From: Gammaproteobacteria bacterium
GTDB lineage: Bacteria; Pseudomonadota; Gammaproteobacteria; Xanthomonadales; Rhodanobacteraceae
DNA length: 10,198 bases
Direction of reading: 5' to 3'
Assembly (NCBI GenBank): GCA_005877675.1
Contig: VBNZ01000174.1
Location: forward strand, 1 to 10,198
Shown here: positions 1-7,492 of the stretch, piece after piece
How positions within the stretch are numbered: the stretch's first letter is position 1
Layout of the letters: each line of letters starts with the position of its first letter
Translations under genes and position numbers: made by a program
The notes under the pieces: generated by a model
Databases searched by the model: none
What the model saw: only the letters and a program-made list of their open reading frames with translations
What the model was told of the DNA's origin: nothing

Positions 1-285
1 TATGGACACATGTCGCACTTCGCCAACGAACAGATCGGCCAGCACGTCGCGCAGGGCCAGACCATCGGTTACGTCGGCATGACAGGGCTCGCAACCGGCC
101 CGCATCTGCATTACGAATTCCGCGTCGACGGCGCGCATCGCGATCCGTTGACCGTCACCACGCTACCGCCGGAACCATTGCCTGCGACCGAGCTGGCGTC
201 GTTCCATACGCAGACGCAGCCGATGCTGGCCAAGCTCAAATCGCTCGAAGTGCCGCGCATGCGTCAACTCGCTTCGGTGAAGTGA
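1..285 (+). CDS. M23 family metallopeptidase, C-terminal part (5' end outside window)
   Basis: The frame is open from the first base and ends at TGA 283-285, so this is the 3' end of a longer gene. The visible 94 residues begin with Y-G-H-M-S, whose His is the catalytic His of LytM/M23 endopeptidases. They continue through G-Q-T-I-G-Y-V-G-x-T-G and the signature G-P-H-L-H-Y-E-F, which carries the H-x-H zinc-site histidine. A short tail of about 45 residues follows the domain. Family members are envelope enzymes that cut peptidoglycan peptide cross-links. The N-terminal signal or membrane anchor and the upstream zinc ligands lie outside the window, so the exact subtype (MepM-like or other) cannot be fixed. 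anmK starts about 30 bases downstream on the same strand, which suggests co-transcription of a wall-cutting enzyme with a wall-recycling kinase. Confidence 0.9.
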   Translation, partial: YGHMSHFANEQIGQHVAQGQTIGYVGMTGLATGPHLHYEFRVDGAHRDPLTVTTLPPEPLPATELASFHTQTQPMLAKLKSLEVPRMRQLASVK

Positions 286-316
286 CCGGCAGCGAAGTGG
301 CACGCAGGGTGAAGTG

Positions 317-1426
317 GTGACGCTGTATCTCGGCCTGATCTCCGGCACCAGTGCGGACGGTATCGATGTCGCGCTCGCGACCTTCGGGCGTAAACCCCGG
401 CTGATTGCAGGTGTCACGCATGCGTATGCGCCGCGCGTGCGCGAGCGCATCATCGCCCTGTCGCAAAGCGAGGGCAGTGTCGCGCTGGACGAACTCGGCA
501 CGCTCGATGTCGAGATCGGACGCGCGTTCGGCGAGGCTGCGCTCAAGTTGCTCAAACGCGAACGCATCGCCGTGGCGGATATCCGCGCGCTGGGCTCGCA
601 CGGCCAGACATTGCGTCATCGCCCGCTCTGCGCCGTACCGTACACGCTGCAGCTCGGTGATCCGAATGTGATCGCCGAAACGACCGGCATCACGACCGTC
701 GCCGACTTCCGCCGCCGCGACGTAGCGGCGGGTGGCCACGGCGCGCCGCTTGCTCCGGCGTTCCACGCGGCCATGCTCGCGCGTAGCGAGCACGCGCGCG
801 TGGTGCTCAATCTCGGTGGCATCGCCAACATCACCATCCTTCCGGGCAATCGCAAGCAGGCGCTGCGCGGTTTCGATACGGGACCGGCGAGCTGTTTGCT
901 TGATGCGTGGATCGAGCAGCATCTGGATCAACCGTACGATAAGAACGGTGCATTCGCCGCATCCGGCCGCGTCGATGCGACCCTGCTCGCACGTCTCAAA
1001 TCCGATCCCTATTTCTCTGCGCCGCCGCCGAAGAGCACCGGGCGCGACGCATTTCATCTGGACTGGCTGCGCGGGCATTTGCGCGGCCTCGCGCTCGCAC
1101 CGCGCGACGTGCAGGCGACGCTCGTGGCGCTTAGCGCCCACACGATTGCCGAGGCGGTCCGCGCGCATGCGCGCGACGCGCAGGACGTACTCGTCTGCGG
1201 CGGCGGTGTGCGCAATGCGACGCTGATGAACGCGATCGCGGCAGCGCTCGCACCGACCCCGGTCTCTAGCATTGCCACGCTTGGCATCGATCCCGACTAC
1301 GTCGAAGCGATGACTTTCGCCTGGCTTGCGCGCGAGCGGCTCGCGCGCCGTGCGCCTGCCGACGTGCCCGGTGTGACCGGCGCACGCGGCGCGCGCGTGC
1401 TTGGTGCGGTTTACTTCGGCACCTGA
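317..1426 (+). CDS. anmK: Anhydro-N-acetylmuramic acid kinase AnmK
   Basis: AnmK opens the 1,6-anhydro ring of anhydro-MurNAc and phosphorylates it with ATP to MurNAc-6-phosphate in the cytoplasm, a step of peptidoglycan recycling. The protein is full length (369 aa; E. coli AnmK is also about 369). Family signatures appear in order: G-L-I-S-G-T-S-A-D-G-I-D at the N-terminus, S-H-G-Q-T near residue 95, D-F-R-R-R-D near 130, L-N-L-G-G-I-A-N near 165, G-F-D-T-G-P near 186 with the expected catalytic Asp, P-K-S-T-G-R, V-C-G-G-G-V-R-N, and E-A-M-T-F-A-W-L-A near the C-terminus. After G-F-D-T-G-P this protein has A-S where many homologues have G-N. Two GTG codons are possible starts, at 314 and 317. 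I chose 317 because AGGGTGA (306-312) lies at a better distance from it; the difference is one residue. The last 16 bases overlap the convergent ampG. Confidence 0.96.
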   Translation: MTLYLGLISGTSADGIDVALATFGRKPRLIAGVTHAYAPRVRERIIALSQSEGSVALDELGTLDVEIGRAFGEAALKLLKRERIAVADIRALGSHGQTLRHRPLCAVPYTLQLGDPNVIAETTGITTVADFRRRDVAAGGHGAPLAPAFHAAMLARSEHARVVLNLGGIANITILPGNRKQALRGFDTGPASCLLDAWIEQHLDQPYDKNGAFAASGRVDATLLARLKSDPYFSAPPPKSTGRDAFHLDWLRGHLRGLALAPRDVQATLVALSAHTIAEAVRAHARDAQDVLVCGGGVRNATLMNAIAAALAPTPVSSIATLGIDPDYVEAMTFAWLARERLARRAPADVPGVTGARGARVLGAVYFGT

Positions 1427-2804
1427 GCCATAGCGCTGCGCATACGGCGCAGCTGCCACAGCACGAACAGCAGCGCCGGCAAGCCAATCGCGGCGGTGTA
1501 GATGAAAAACGGTGCGTAGCCGAAGGCATCGACGATCTTGCCCCATTGGCTCGCGAGACTCTTCGCCGGCAGGCTCCATAGCGTACCGAACAGCGCGTAC
1601 TGCGTCGCGGTGTAGGCCGTGTTCGTCAGCGAGGACATGTAGGCAATAAATGCAGTGCCGGCGATGCCGTTGGCAATATTGTCGAGACTGACCACGGCCG
1701 CGAGCCAGACTCTATCCGGTTCGTTCACGGCCTTCGGATTGGCCGCATGCGCCACGAGAAACGCGGCGAGATGATCGGCGATATATGCGTACAACAGATT
1801 CGCTGCACTCAACAGCACGAGACCCATCAGCATCGTCTTGGGAATGCCGATGCGCTTGACCAGAAAACCTGCGAGCAGCGCGCCGAACAGCGTCAGCGCA
1901 ATACCGTAGCCTTTCGAGATCAACGCAATGCTTTCGAGTGTGTAGCCCAGATCAAGATAGAACGGGATCGCCGCGACGCCCTGGGTCATGTAGTTGAGGC
2001 GATAGGTCAGGATCAGCGCGAGTATCGGCAAGGCGACGCGCCAGCCATTGCGCGTGAAGAAATCGACGATGGGGCAGACTACCGCACCGATCAGCCAGGC
2101 GACGATATCGCGCACAACCTGCGGCCAGCGCGCCGAGCGCTCGAGGAACGCGATCACCCGCGCCTCCTGCGCGATGGTCGAGCGTGCGATCGGCGCATTC
2201 GGTTCGCCGATAAATATGGTCGTGCAAGGTCCGATCAGGCAGCACGCGGCCATGATGAGATATGCCGCTGTCCAGCCCGATTCCGCCGCGGCGTACAGCG
2301 CGCCGGCACCTGCGGTGATGAGTGCCAGCTGGTATCCGACTTGATACGCCGCAGCCATCGCGCCCTGCCATTCACTGCCGACTGCTTCGATGCGATAGGC
2401 ATCGACGGCAATGTCATGCGTGGCCGAGGCGAATGCCGTGCATACGGCGAGCAAGGCGAAGCGGTGCGGATCAGCAGCCGGATCGGCCAGCGCCATCGCT
2501 ATCAACCCGAATGCGATGCAACATTGCGCGAGCAACATCCAGCTGCGCCGGCGGCCGAGTGCGGAAAGCAGCGGCAGCGGCAGGCGATCGACTATCGGCG
2601 ACCAGCAGAACTTGAGCGAATAGGCGAGTCCGACGAGACTGAAATAGCCGATCGTCGTGCGATCGATCCCGGCCTGGCGCAGGCGCGCCGATAGCGTGGT
2701 CAGCACAGGCCCGCGGCAAATCCGAGCAGCAGCATCGCGCGCACACGCGGCTGCGCGAAGTCGGCGAAAGCATCGCGCCAGCCTCGCTGCGCGGCTGCGC
2801 TCAC
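1411..2804 (-). pseudogene. ampG: AmpG-type muropeptide MFS permease, broken by a frame-shifting deletion near the 5' end
   Basis: AmpG permeases are inner-membrane MFS proteins that import GlcNAc-anhydroMurNAc muropeptides for recycling. The 5' part starts at GTG 2804, which overlaps the xth stop (GTGA). It reads M-S-A-A-A-Q-R-G-W-R-D-A-F, then F-A-Q-P-R-V-R-A-M-L-L-L-G-F-A-A-G-L, typical of the family N-terminus and first membrane helix. It then hits TGA at 2702-2700. The rest continues in the -1 frame from about 2706 (L-T-T-L-S-A-R-L-R-Q-A-G, I-G-Y-F, K-F-C-W-S-P-I-V-D-R) through many hydrophobic helices to TAA at 1413-1411. Between G-L and T-L-S the family usually has seven residues (21 nt), but only 8 nt are present, so about 13 nt seem to be missing. 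No slippery heptamer is visible at the junction. A GTG at 2706, overlapping the stop, could restart a 431-aa product lacking the first helix. Whether this is a real lesion or a sequence error is unknown. Confidence 0.82.
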
Positions 2805-3601
2805 GCGCCGTAGTCCACAAGATACGGTGCGTGATCGGAAAAGCGCGGCGCCGGGGTGATAGCACAGCTTTTCACTTTCTTGCTCAGGCCCGGCGTTATG
2901 ACCTGATAGTCGATGCGCCAGCCGACATTGTTCGCGCGCGCATTGCCGCGTGCCGACCACCAGGTGTATTCGACCGCATCGGGCCTGGCGACCCGGAAGC
3001 TGTCATGCCAGCCGGCCTTCGGTGCCGGCGTCTCATCGCCGTATGCGTCGGCGATCATGTCGTTGAGCCAGGCGCGCTCGGCCGGCAGGCAGCCGGAGTT
3101 CTTCTGGTTCGAGGTCCAGTTCTTGATGTCGTTACGCGAGCGCACGATGTTCCAGTCGCCGCAGATCACATAGTCGCGACCCGACTTGAGCCACTGATCG
3201 AATACGAGCTTGAGGTATTCCATCGACTTGAACTTGAACGCCTGCCGTTCCTCGCCCGACGAACCCGAAGGCACATACAAGGACACCACGGAAAGCTTGC
3301 CGTAACGCGCCTCGATATAGCGCCCCTCGTTGTCGAATTCGGGCCAGCCGAGTGCGGTGTGCACTTCGTCCGGCTCACGTCTGGAATAAATCGCCACGCC
3401 CGAATAACCCTTCTTCGTCGTCGCATCGCGATAGAAACTGTGATGCCCGTCGGGACGGAACATCGGATCGACCAACTGATCTTCCTGCGCCTTGGTCTCC
3501 TGCAAACAGACGACGTCGGCGTTCTGTTTCTTCAGCCAGTCGAAGAAACCCTTGTTGGCGGCGGAGCGGATGCCGTTGGCATTGAAGGTGATGATGCGCA
3601 T
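2801..3601 (-). CDS. xth: Exodeoxyribonuclease III (Xth/ExoA type AP endonuclease)
   Basis: This is a cytoplasmic base-excision-repair enzyme of the EEP (exonuclease/endonuclease/phosphatase) fold. It incises DNA 5' of abasic sites and removes 3' blocking groups. The 266-aa protein matches the usual length. Catalytic motifs are all present: Asn7 in F-N-A-N-G, Glu35 in Q-E-T-K, Asp149 and Asn151 in G-D-W-N, Asp231 in W-R-I-D-Y, and Asp256-His257 in S-D-H-A-P. The K-K-G-Y-S-G-V-A and Y-T-W-W-S motifs of the ExoIII branch are also seen. Start ATG 3601 is the only sensible one because M-R-I-I-T-F-N-A-N-G begins the domain. No Shine-Dalgarno sequence lies in front of it; that position is taken by a GCTCCC triplication on this strand. 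The stop overlaps the ampG start by 4 bases, so the two genes are probably co-transcribed and translationally coupled. Confidence 0.97.
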   Translation of the reverse strand: MRIITFNANGIRSAANKGFFDWLKKQNADVVCLQETKAQEDQLVDPMFRPDGHHSFYRDATTKKGYSGVAIYSRREPDEVHTALGWPEFDNEGRYIEARYGKLSVVSLYVPSGSSGEERQAFKFKSMEYLKLVFDQWLKSGRDYVICGDWNIVRSRNDIKNWTSNQKNSGCLPAERAWLNDMIADAYGDETPAPKAGWHDSFRVARPDAVEYTWWSARGNARANNVGWRIDYQVITPGLSKKVKSCAITPAPRFSDHAPYLVDYGA

Positions 3602-3612
3602 GAGCGGAGGGC

Positions 3613-3630
3613 GGGAGCGGGAGCGGGAGC
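3613..3630. repeat. Three tandem GGGAGC hexamers just upstream of xth
   Basis: Three perfect GGGAGC units stand at 3613-3618, 3619-3624 and 3625-3630, preceded by a related GCGGAGGGC stretch. On the xth strand they read GCTCCC and occupy the untranslated leader 12-29 bases before the ATG. A run of this kind can vary in copy number by slippage. A role in xth translation is only inferred. Confidence 0.75.
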
Positions 3631-3702
3631 GCTGCTAGGTTAACTGATTCATAAGCGCGCGCGCACGACGCAGCGAATCGTCACGATCGTGTTGCCGGTC
3701 CT

Positions 3703-3711
3703 TGCTACTAT
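3703..3711 (+). promoter_or_regulatory. Candidate extended -10 promoter for pyrE
   Basis: TG-C-TACTAT at 3703-3711 fits the extended -10 pattern (TGnTAnnnT). It would start transcription near 3718, leaving a leader of about 24 bases before the pyrE ATG. No good -35 hexamer is visible at the right spacing, which extended -10 promoters can tolerate. A perfect 10-bp palindrome, CACGATCGTG (3682-3691), lies just upstream. Prediction only. Confidence 0.35.
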
Positions 3712-3741
3712 CCGCTCACCATTCATCGCTCGCTCTTTTGC

Positions 3742-4359
3742 ATGCTGCCCTATCAACGCGACTTTCTCGACCTGGCCCTGACCAAGGGCGCGCTGCGTTT
3801 CGGCGAATTCACGTTGAAATCGGGGCGTGTGAGCCCGTATTTCTTCAATGCCGGTCGGATCGACTCGGGCGCTGCAGCCGCGCTCGACGCAGGCATCGCG
3901 TTCGACATGCTGTTCGGTCCCGCGTACAAGGGTATCGCGCTGGCGAGCGCGACAGCGCTCGCGCTCGCCACATTGACCGGCCGCGATGTGCCGCTAGCGT
4001 TCAATCGCAAAGAGGCGAAGGATCATGGCGAAGGCGGCGTCATTATCGGCGCACCGCTCGCCGGTCGCGTGCTGATCGTCGACGACGTGATTACGGCTGG
4101 CACGGCAATCCGCGAATCGATCGCGCTGATCCGCGACGCCGGCGCGACGCCGGCGGGCATCCTGATCGCGCTCGATCGCGAAGAGCGCGGTCAGGGCGCA
4201 CAATCGGCGGTGCAGGAAGTCGAAGCCGAATTCGGCGTGCCGGTGATCGCAATCGCGCGCCTGACGGATCTGTTTGTGCTTGCGGCGGCGCGGCCCGAAC
4301 TTGCGGACTACCGCGCCAGTCTGGAAGAGTACCGTCGCGCCTATGCCGTGGCGCGGTGA
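3742..4359 (+). CDS. pyrE: Orotate phosphoribosyltransferase, apparently lacking about 10 internal residues
   Basis: PyrE joins orotate and PRPP to give orotidine-5'-phosphate in de novo pyrimidine synthesis. Seen in order: F-G-E-F-T-L-K-S-G-R-x-S-P-Y-F-F-N-A-G near residues 20-38, L-F-G-P-A-Y-K-G near 57-64, F-N-R-K-E-A-K-D-H-G-E-G-G at 87-99 (the flexible catalytic loop), and the PRPP-binding motif V-L-I-V-D-D-V-I-T-A-G-T-A at 110-122. The protein is 205 aa; E. coli PyrE is 213. Between F-F-N-A-G and G-I-x-F-D the family has about 22 residues, but only 12 are present. The missing piece corresponds to the helix around L-x-x-Y-A-x-A, so an in-frame 30-nt deletion near 3864-3890 is likely. ATG 3742 is the natural start; no clear ribosome site precedes it. 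The gene is divergent from xth. Confidence 0.93.
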   Translation: MLPYQRDFLDLALTKGALRFGEFTLKSGRVSPYFFNAGRIDSGAAAALDAGIAFDMLFGPAYKGIALASATALALATLTGRDVPLAFNRKEAKDHGEGGVIIGAPLAGRVLIVDDVITAGTAIRESIALIRDAGATPAGILIALDREERGQGAQSAVQEVEAEFGVPVIAIARLTDLFVLAAARPELADYRASLEEYRRAYAVAR

Positions 4360-4420
4360 GCCATTGCACGTTTCTTGCAATGATTCGCCATCCAATCATA
4401 AATCATCGGAAAATCTCACC

Positions 4421-5050
4421 ATGCACGCGCCGACTCGCAGCCTGATCGTTCTTGCCACCCTAGCGTTTTCGCTCACGGCGAATGCGCAAGGCATCACCCG
4501 CTACAAGTGGAAGGACGCGCAAGGCGCAGTACAGTTCACCGACACGCTGCCACCCGAAGCGCTGCAATCAGGCTACGACGTCGTCGATTCGCAGGGCATG
4601 GTGGTGAAACACGTCGATCGCGCACGCACCGCAGAAGAACACAAAGCCGACGCGGATGCCGCCGCCGTCGCCGCCGCGGCCAAGCAGCGCGCCGACGATC
4701 AGGCGCGCACCGACCAGCAGCTGCTGCTCGCCTATAGCACCGAATCAGAACTTGTGACTGCGCAGCAGGGCCACCTCGCCGCGATCGATCAGTCGATCAA
4801 GACGGTGCGCGCAAGCCAGATCGACCAGGAGAAAAGCCTGTCAGAGCAGACCGCGCACGCGGCAACCTTCGAACGCGACGGCAAGCCGGTGCCCGTGGCG
4901 GTCAAACAGCAGATCGAAACCCTGCGCAAATCGATCGCCGACCAAACCGCGTTTATCGCGCGCAAGCAGGCCGAACGCGCCAACATCGTGAAGAATGCGG
5001 AAGACGAACTGGCGCATTACCGCAGCCTGCGTGCAAAGCAGGGTCAGTAG
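4421..5050 (+). CDS. Secreted DUF4124-type protein with a coiled-coil C-terminal half
   Basis: The 209-aa protein starts at ATG 4421, with GGA (4408-4410) as a weak ribosome site. An upstream in-frame extension exists but would place the signal peptide internally. Residues 1-22 form a signal peptide (basic start, hydrophobic core L-I-V-L-A-T-L-A-F-S-L), with likely cleavage after A-N-A, so it is probably periplasmic. Next comes Y-K-W-K-D-A-Q-G-A-V-Q-F-T-D near residues 28-41, the aromatic/Asp/Gly pattern of DUF4124, a small envelope-associated domain common in gammaproteobacteria. From about residue 65 to the end the sequence is Ala/Gln/Glu/Lys-rich with heptad-like spacing, predicted as long helices or a coiled coil. 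It follows pyrE by 61 bases and may share its transcript. The biochemical function is unknown. Confidence 0.88.
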   Translation: MHAPTRSLIVLATLAFSLTANAQGITRYKWKDAQGAVQFTDTLPPEALQSGYDVVDSQGMVVKHVDRARTAEEHKADADAAAVAAAAKQRADDQARTDQQLLLAYSTESELVTAQQGHLAAIDQSIKTVRASQIDQEKSLSEQTAHAATFERDGKPVPVAVKQQIETLRKSIADQTAFIARKQAERANIVKNAEDELAHYRSLRAKQGQ

Positions 5051-5096
5051 CGCGGCGTCTGACTCAAAATCGCAAAGCGGTTGATTTGAGACCGCG
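5051..5096. terminator. Imperfect hairpin between convergent DUF4124 gene and algC
   Basis: CTCAAAATC (5063-5071) can pair with GATTTGAG (5083-5090) around an 11-base loop, with one bulged A. An outer pair, CGCGG (5051-5055) with CCGCG (5092-5096), could extend it across unpaired bases. The position in the 48-bp convergent spacer suggests a two-way terminator. There is no T-run on either side, so simple Rho-independent termination is not clearly supported. Confidence 0.35.
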
Positions 5097-5098
5097 CT

Positions 5099-7464
5099 CT
5101 AGAACGGCAGCTTGAGTTTGGAGTTGATCGCCAGGATCTGTGCGCGGAACACGTCCTGGATGCGCGTCAGCGCCGCGTGTGTATCGGCATCGAAACGCAG
5201 CACCAGCACCGGCGTGGTGTTCGACGCGCGCACGAGTCCCCAGCCGTCGGGCCAATCCGCACGCACGCCATCGATCGTCGTGATGCGCGCACCGTCGAAT
5301 TTCGCTCGGTCATCTCGATCTTGAGCTCGGGCGTGGACACGCTGTTTGGCAGCTCGTTGAAGATCGCCTGCGGGTCGCGGCCATCCAGATCACCGGCGAG
5401 GATTTCGAGCAGGCGCGCGCCGGCGTAGATGCCGTCGTCGAAACCGAACCAACGTTCCTTGAAGAAAAAGTGTCCGCTCATCTCGCCCGCGAGCGCAGCG
5501 TCGGTCTCGCGCATCTTGGCCTTGATCAGCGAATGCCCGGTGCGCCACATCAGTGGGATACCCGCATGCTGCAGGATCTGCGGCGCGAGCTTGCCGGTGC
5601 ATTTCACATCGTAAATGATCGTTGCGCCCGGATTGCGCGACAGCACGTCTTGTGCGAACAGCATTAACAGGCGATCGGGGAAAATGACTTCGCCGCTCGC
5701 CGTGACCACGCCGAGGCGGTCGCCGTCGCCATCGAAAGCCAGGCCGATATCGGCCTTGAGCTGCTTCACCGCCATGATCAGATCGCGCAGATTATGCAGA
5801 TCGGATGGGTCGGGATGGTGATTGGGAAAGTTGCCGTCGACCTCGCAATACAGCGGCACGACTTCGGCGCCGATGTTCTTGAACACGGTCGGCACGATCG
5901 CGCCCGGAATGCCATTGCCGCAATCGACAACCACTTTCAGCGGGCGCTGCAGTTGCACATCGCCGGCGATGCGGTCGACGTAGTCGCGCGCGAGATCGCG
6001 CGTTGCCAGACGTCCATTGCCGCTGGTGAAATCGTCTTCGGCGATGCGCGTATACAATTTCTGAATCGCGCCCTCGGACAGCGTCTCGCCACCGAGCACG
6101 ATCTTGAACCCATTGTAGTCGGGCGGATTGTGGCTGCCGGTCACGCTGACGCCGGAACCGATGCTGAGAAAGTACGTGGCGAAATAGGTCAGCGGCGTCG
6201 GCGCCGCACCGATATCGGTCACGTCCGCCCCGGCGCTGCGCAGGCCTTCGATCAGCGCGCCGGCTAGTTCGGGGCCGGACAGGCGCCCGTCGCGGCCCAC
6301 CGCAATTTCCTTCAGACCGCGCGCCATCATCTCACTGCCGATCGCGCGACCAATTTGGCGCGCAACTTCGACGTTGAGCGTTTTCCCGAGCACACCGCGG
6401 ATATCGTAGGCCCGGAAGATACTGCGATCCACCGCAACCCGCGGCGTGGCTCGCGCAGGCTCGACATCGTGTTCCTGGGTGATGAGCTTGGTCGATGGCG
6501 CCGGGCGCGGCAGATCGATCGCGCTGACCGCTTGTTCGAAGGTCGGTTCGTCCACGTTACGCCGCAGCATGCGATTGAGCGCACCGCGCCAGCCGAGCAT
6601 GCGCGCAAAGAACAATGTTGCGCAGGCAAACAGCGTCAGCAAAGTCAGCGGGATCAGCAGCGCAAGACTGTGCGGCAGCACGATCGGCGGCTGTGCGGGT
6701 ACAGCAGCGATGCGGAACGTGCTGTCTGCGATCACGTCGCCGCGATCGGCCGCGTTCTTGTCGGCGCGCTCGCTGCCCACAGTCGCGAGCACCATGTCGC
6801 CGCGTCCAGCCATCTGATGCAGCTCGATCCTGCCAGCAGGGACGTTTGCCTGTTGGAACGTTGCAAGCAGCGGCTCGAACGGCAGCGCGAGATAGACAAA
6901 TGCAACATTCTGCTGTTCGTGCATGACCGGTGCGACAAACACGAGGTCGCGCTTGCCCGGTCGCGACGACAGCGTTTGCGCCGGCGTGAGCTTTTGCGAA
7001 TGCGCGCCCTCGAGCAGCAGTGATGAACGCGCGTAGCCGAACTTGGACAGATCGCTCGAGAGCACGTCGGTGATATCTGGACGATACAACTCGATGCCCG
7101 CTGCATCCGGCAGCGCCTGACGCAGCGCCGTCGCTGCCGCCGCGCGGCCGTCTTCCCAGGACTGCGCCAGCGGCGCCGTGACCGCATCGCTCGCGAGCGC
7201 ATCCTGCACGCGTTTGCGCGCGATAGCGACGAACTCGCCGAGCGCGCGCACTTCGTCGCGGCGCACCTGCGTAAGTTGCTCGGCATGGCGATCGTCGAGA
7301 AAGACGAGCCAGGTCTGCCAGAGCAGGAACAGCGCGGCGAGAAAACCCAGCGTCGCAGCGACGAGAAATCCGTACCGCCCCGCATTTTTCGCATGAAAAC
7401 GCGCCAGCGCAGACGCGCGCGCTAGCGGCACTGCGCCTTCAGAAGTTGCGTTCGAGTCATCCAT
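5099..7464 (-). pseudogene. algC: Phosphomannomutase/phosphoglucomutase AlgC with N-terminal membrane domain; frame broken before domain 4
   Basis: AlgC-type enzymes interconvert mannose- and glucose-6-phosphate and 1-phosphate for surface polysaccharides. Start is ATG 7464, with GAGAG (7472-7476) as ribosome site. Residues 31-56 and about 262-290 are membrane helices flanking about 205 residues that probably face the periplasm. The catalytic part begins near 347 with I-F-R-A-Y-D-I-R-G. It shows the phosphoserine loop T-G-S-H-N-P-P (Ser444), the metal loop D-G-D-G-D-R (578-583) and the sugar loop G-E-M-S-G-H (660-665). Family sequence stops after residue 720 (I-E-M-T-E). The open frame then gives 45 unrelated residues to TGA 5169-5167. 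The expected domain 4, with R-A-S-N-T-T-P (5230-5210), continues in another frame from 5302 to TAG 5101-5099. Against P. aeruginosa AlgC, about 40 nt are missing at the break. A real lesion and a sequence error are both possible. The dut stop lies 28 bases upstream. Confidence 0.88.
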
Positions 7465-7492
7465 CAATTCGTCTCTCGTTCACGCCACCGCT

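Noticed and set aside
236..1579. A 447-residue open frame on the - strand opposite anmK
   Set aside because: Its translation is Arg/Ala/His-rich with no domain pattern, and it is antisense to a clearly recognised anmK. Such frames are common in GC-rich DNA.
1747..2694. A 315-residue open frame on the + strand opposite ampG
   Set aside because: Hydrophilic, Arg/Gln/Asp-rich shadow of a membrane protein gene; no motif, ribosome site or context supports it.
2698..2712. Programmed -1 ribosomal frameshift in ampG
   Set aside because: The junction GGGCCTGTGCTGACC has no X-XXY-YYZ slippery heptamer, and about 13 nt of conserved sequence are also missing, so a simple slip would not restore the normal protein.
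2711..2865. The upstream part of the long ampG open frame as the real N-terminus
   Set aside because: Residues there are Arg-rich and unlike any permease, and they overlap xth. The authentic N-terminus lies in the neighbouring frame from GTG 2804.
2657..3643. A 328-residue open frame on the + strand opposite xth
   Set aside because: It mirrors the xth codon structure and carries no family motif. The - strand gene has all ExoIII catalytic residues.
5167..5304. The 45-residue C-terminal tail of the open algC frame as a novel domain
   Set aside because: It is an out-of-frame reading of the conserved AlgC domain 4, which is clearly readable in the next frame to 5099.
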